A stretch of DNA of 33,805 nt from Alphaproteobacteria bacterium (GTDB lineage Bacteria > Pseudomonadota > Alphaproteobacteria > Sphingomonadales > Sphingomonadaceae), in contig JAHJWA010000108.1 of the NCBI GenBank assembly GCA_018828205.1, positions 1-33,805 on the forward strand, given 5' to 3'. Positions 33,567-33,805 of the stretch are shown one piece after another (position 1 is the first letter of the stretch; each line of letters begins with the position of its first letter). The notes below the pieces were generated by a model. That model was given only the letters and a program-made list of their open reading frames with translations. It was not told where the DNA came from and searched no databases. A program made the position numbers and the translations under genes.

Positions 33567-33805
33567 CTACCAATCGGTTGTCTCGCCCGGCACGCCACCG
33601 GATTGCCCTTTTTTGCAACGAACGCCGAGCTTGTCCAGAGATCGCAGCAGCCGGGCCGCATTATAGGGCTTGAGGATCAGATCGGTGCAGCGGTCGCGCA
33701 TGAAGCGGTCGCCCAGCCCGTCGTCGCTGTCGACCGCGAGCAGGATGGGGATGTCGGCATAGGCCTTGCGCAGTTCGACGGCGATCGCTTCGCCCGCCTG
33801 ACCCG
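33567..33805 (-). CDS. Receiver-domain protein, C-terminal part only
   Basis: The frame is open from the window end to a TAG at 33567-33569 (78 codons visible). The translation contains a receiver-domain end: VELRKAYADIPILLAV, then CTDLILKPYNAARLLRSL with the conserved Lys-Pro. The tail is short, so no output domain follows and the protein probably ends with the receiver. The phosphoacceptor Asp and the start lie beyond the window. It is about 100 bp upstream of the stand-alone response regulator, in the same direction. A longer hybrid-kinase protein ending in this receiver is an alternative. Confidence 0.7.
   Translation of the reverse strand, partial: GQAGEAIAVELRKAYADIPILLAVDSDDGLGDRFMRDRCTDLILKPYNAARLLRSLDKLGVRCKKGQSGGVPGETTDW

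Overview
The window looks like chromosomal DNA of a Sphingomonadales-type alphaproteobacterium (Erythrobacter/Sphingomonas-like). This rests on high GC, a Caulobacter/Xanthomonas-type TonB receptor with a FecI/FecR pair, many c-di-GMP proteins, frequent TTG/GTG starts, and a type III polyketide synthase paired with a methyltransferase. No taxonomic marker is present, so the assignment is inference.

Left block (1-5950), housekeeping-like: a minus-strand run of topoisomerase IB, glutamine-dependent NAD+ synthetase, type III polyketide synthase and a SAM methyltransferase cut by the window edge. Divergent from it is a YghU-type glutathione S-transferase, followed by tRNA-Gln(UUG).

Middle block (5951-26946), accessory-looking. 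It starts at the 3' end of tRNA-Gln and ends at a 16-bp near-copy (15/16) of that end, as a tRNA-targeted island would, although no integrase is visible. It carries (a) a cell-surface signalling unit: ECF sigma factor, FecR anti-sigma, STN-containing TonB receptor and a Tat/lipoprotein PhoD-like phosphatase; (b) a small Cys-rich protein; (c) a CHASE3-GAF-GGDEF diguanylate cyclase and a multi-PAS GGDEF-EAL protein; (d) a small unknown protein; (e) a 1950-residue autotransporter with four large passenger modules, whose stop codon lies in a 6 x 15-bp tandem array; (f) a divergent LuxR-type regulator.

Right block (26947-33805): phosphatidylserine decarboxylase without an ordinary start codon at the family's usual N-terminus, a 5'-nucleotidase-family lipoprotein, a second PAS-GGDEF-EAL protein that is a close inverted paralogue of the one in the middle block, a single-domain response regulator with a possible start-proximal frameshift, and the end of another receiver protein.

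Taken together, the accessory block couples nutrient sensing and uptake (ECF/FecR/TonB receptor/PhoD, plausibly for phosphate esters) with surface-attachment functions (c-di-GMP turnover and a large adhesin-like autotransporter). I saw no CRISPR array, transposase, or toxin-antitoxin or restriction system. The most unusual items are the tRNA-end repeat pair, the stop-codon-bearing tandem array, the psd start and the inverted GGDEF-EAL paralogues.
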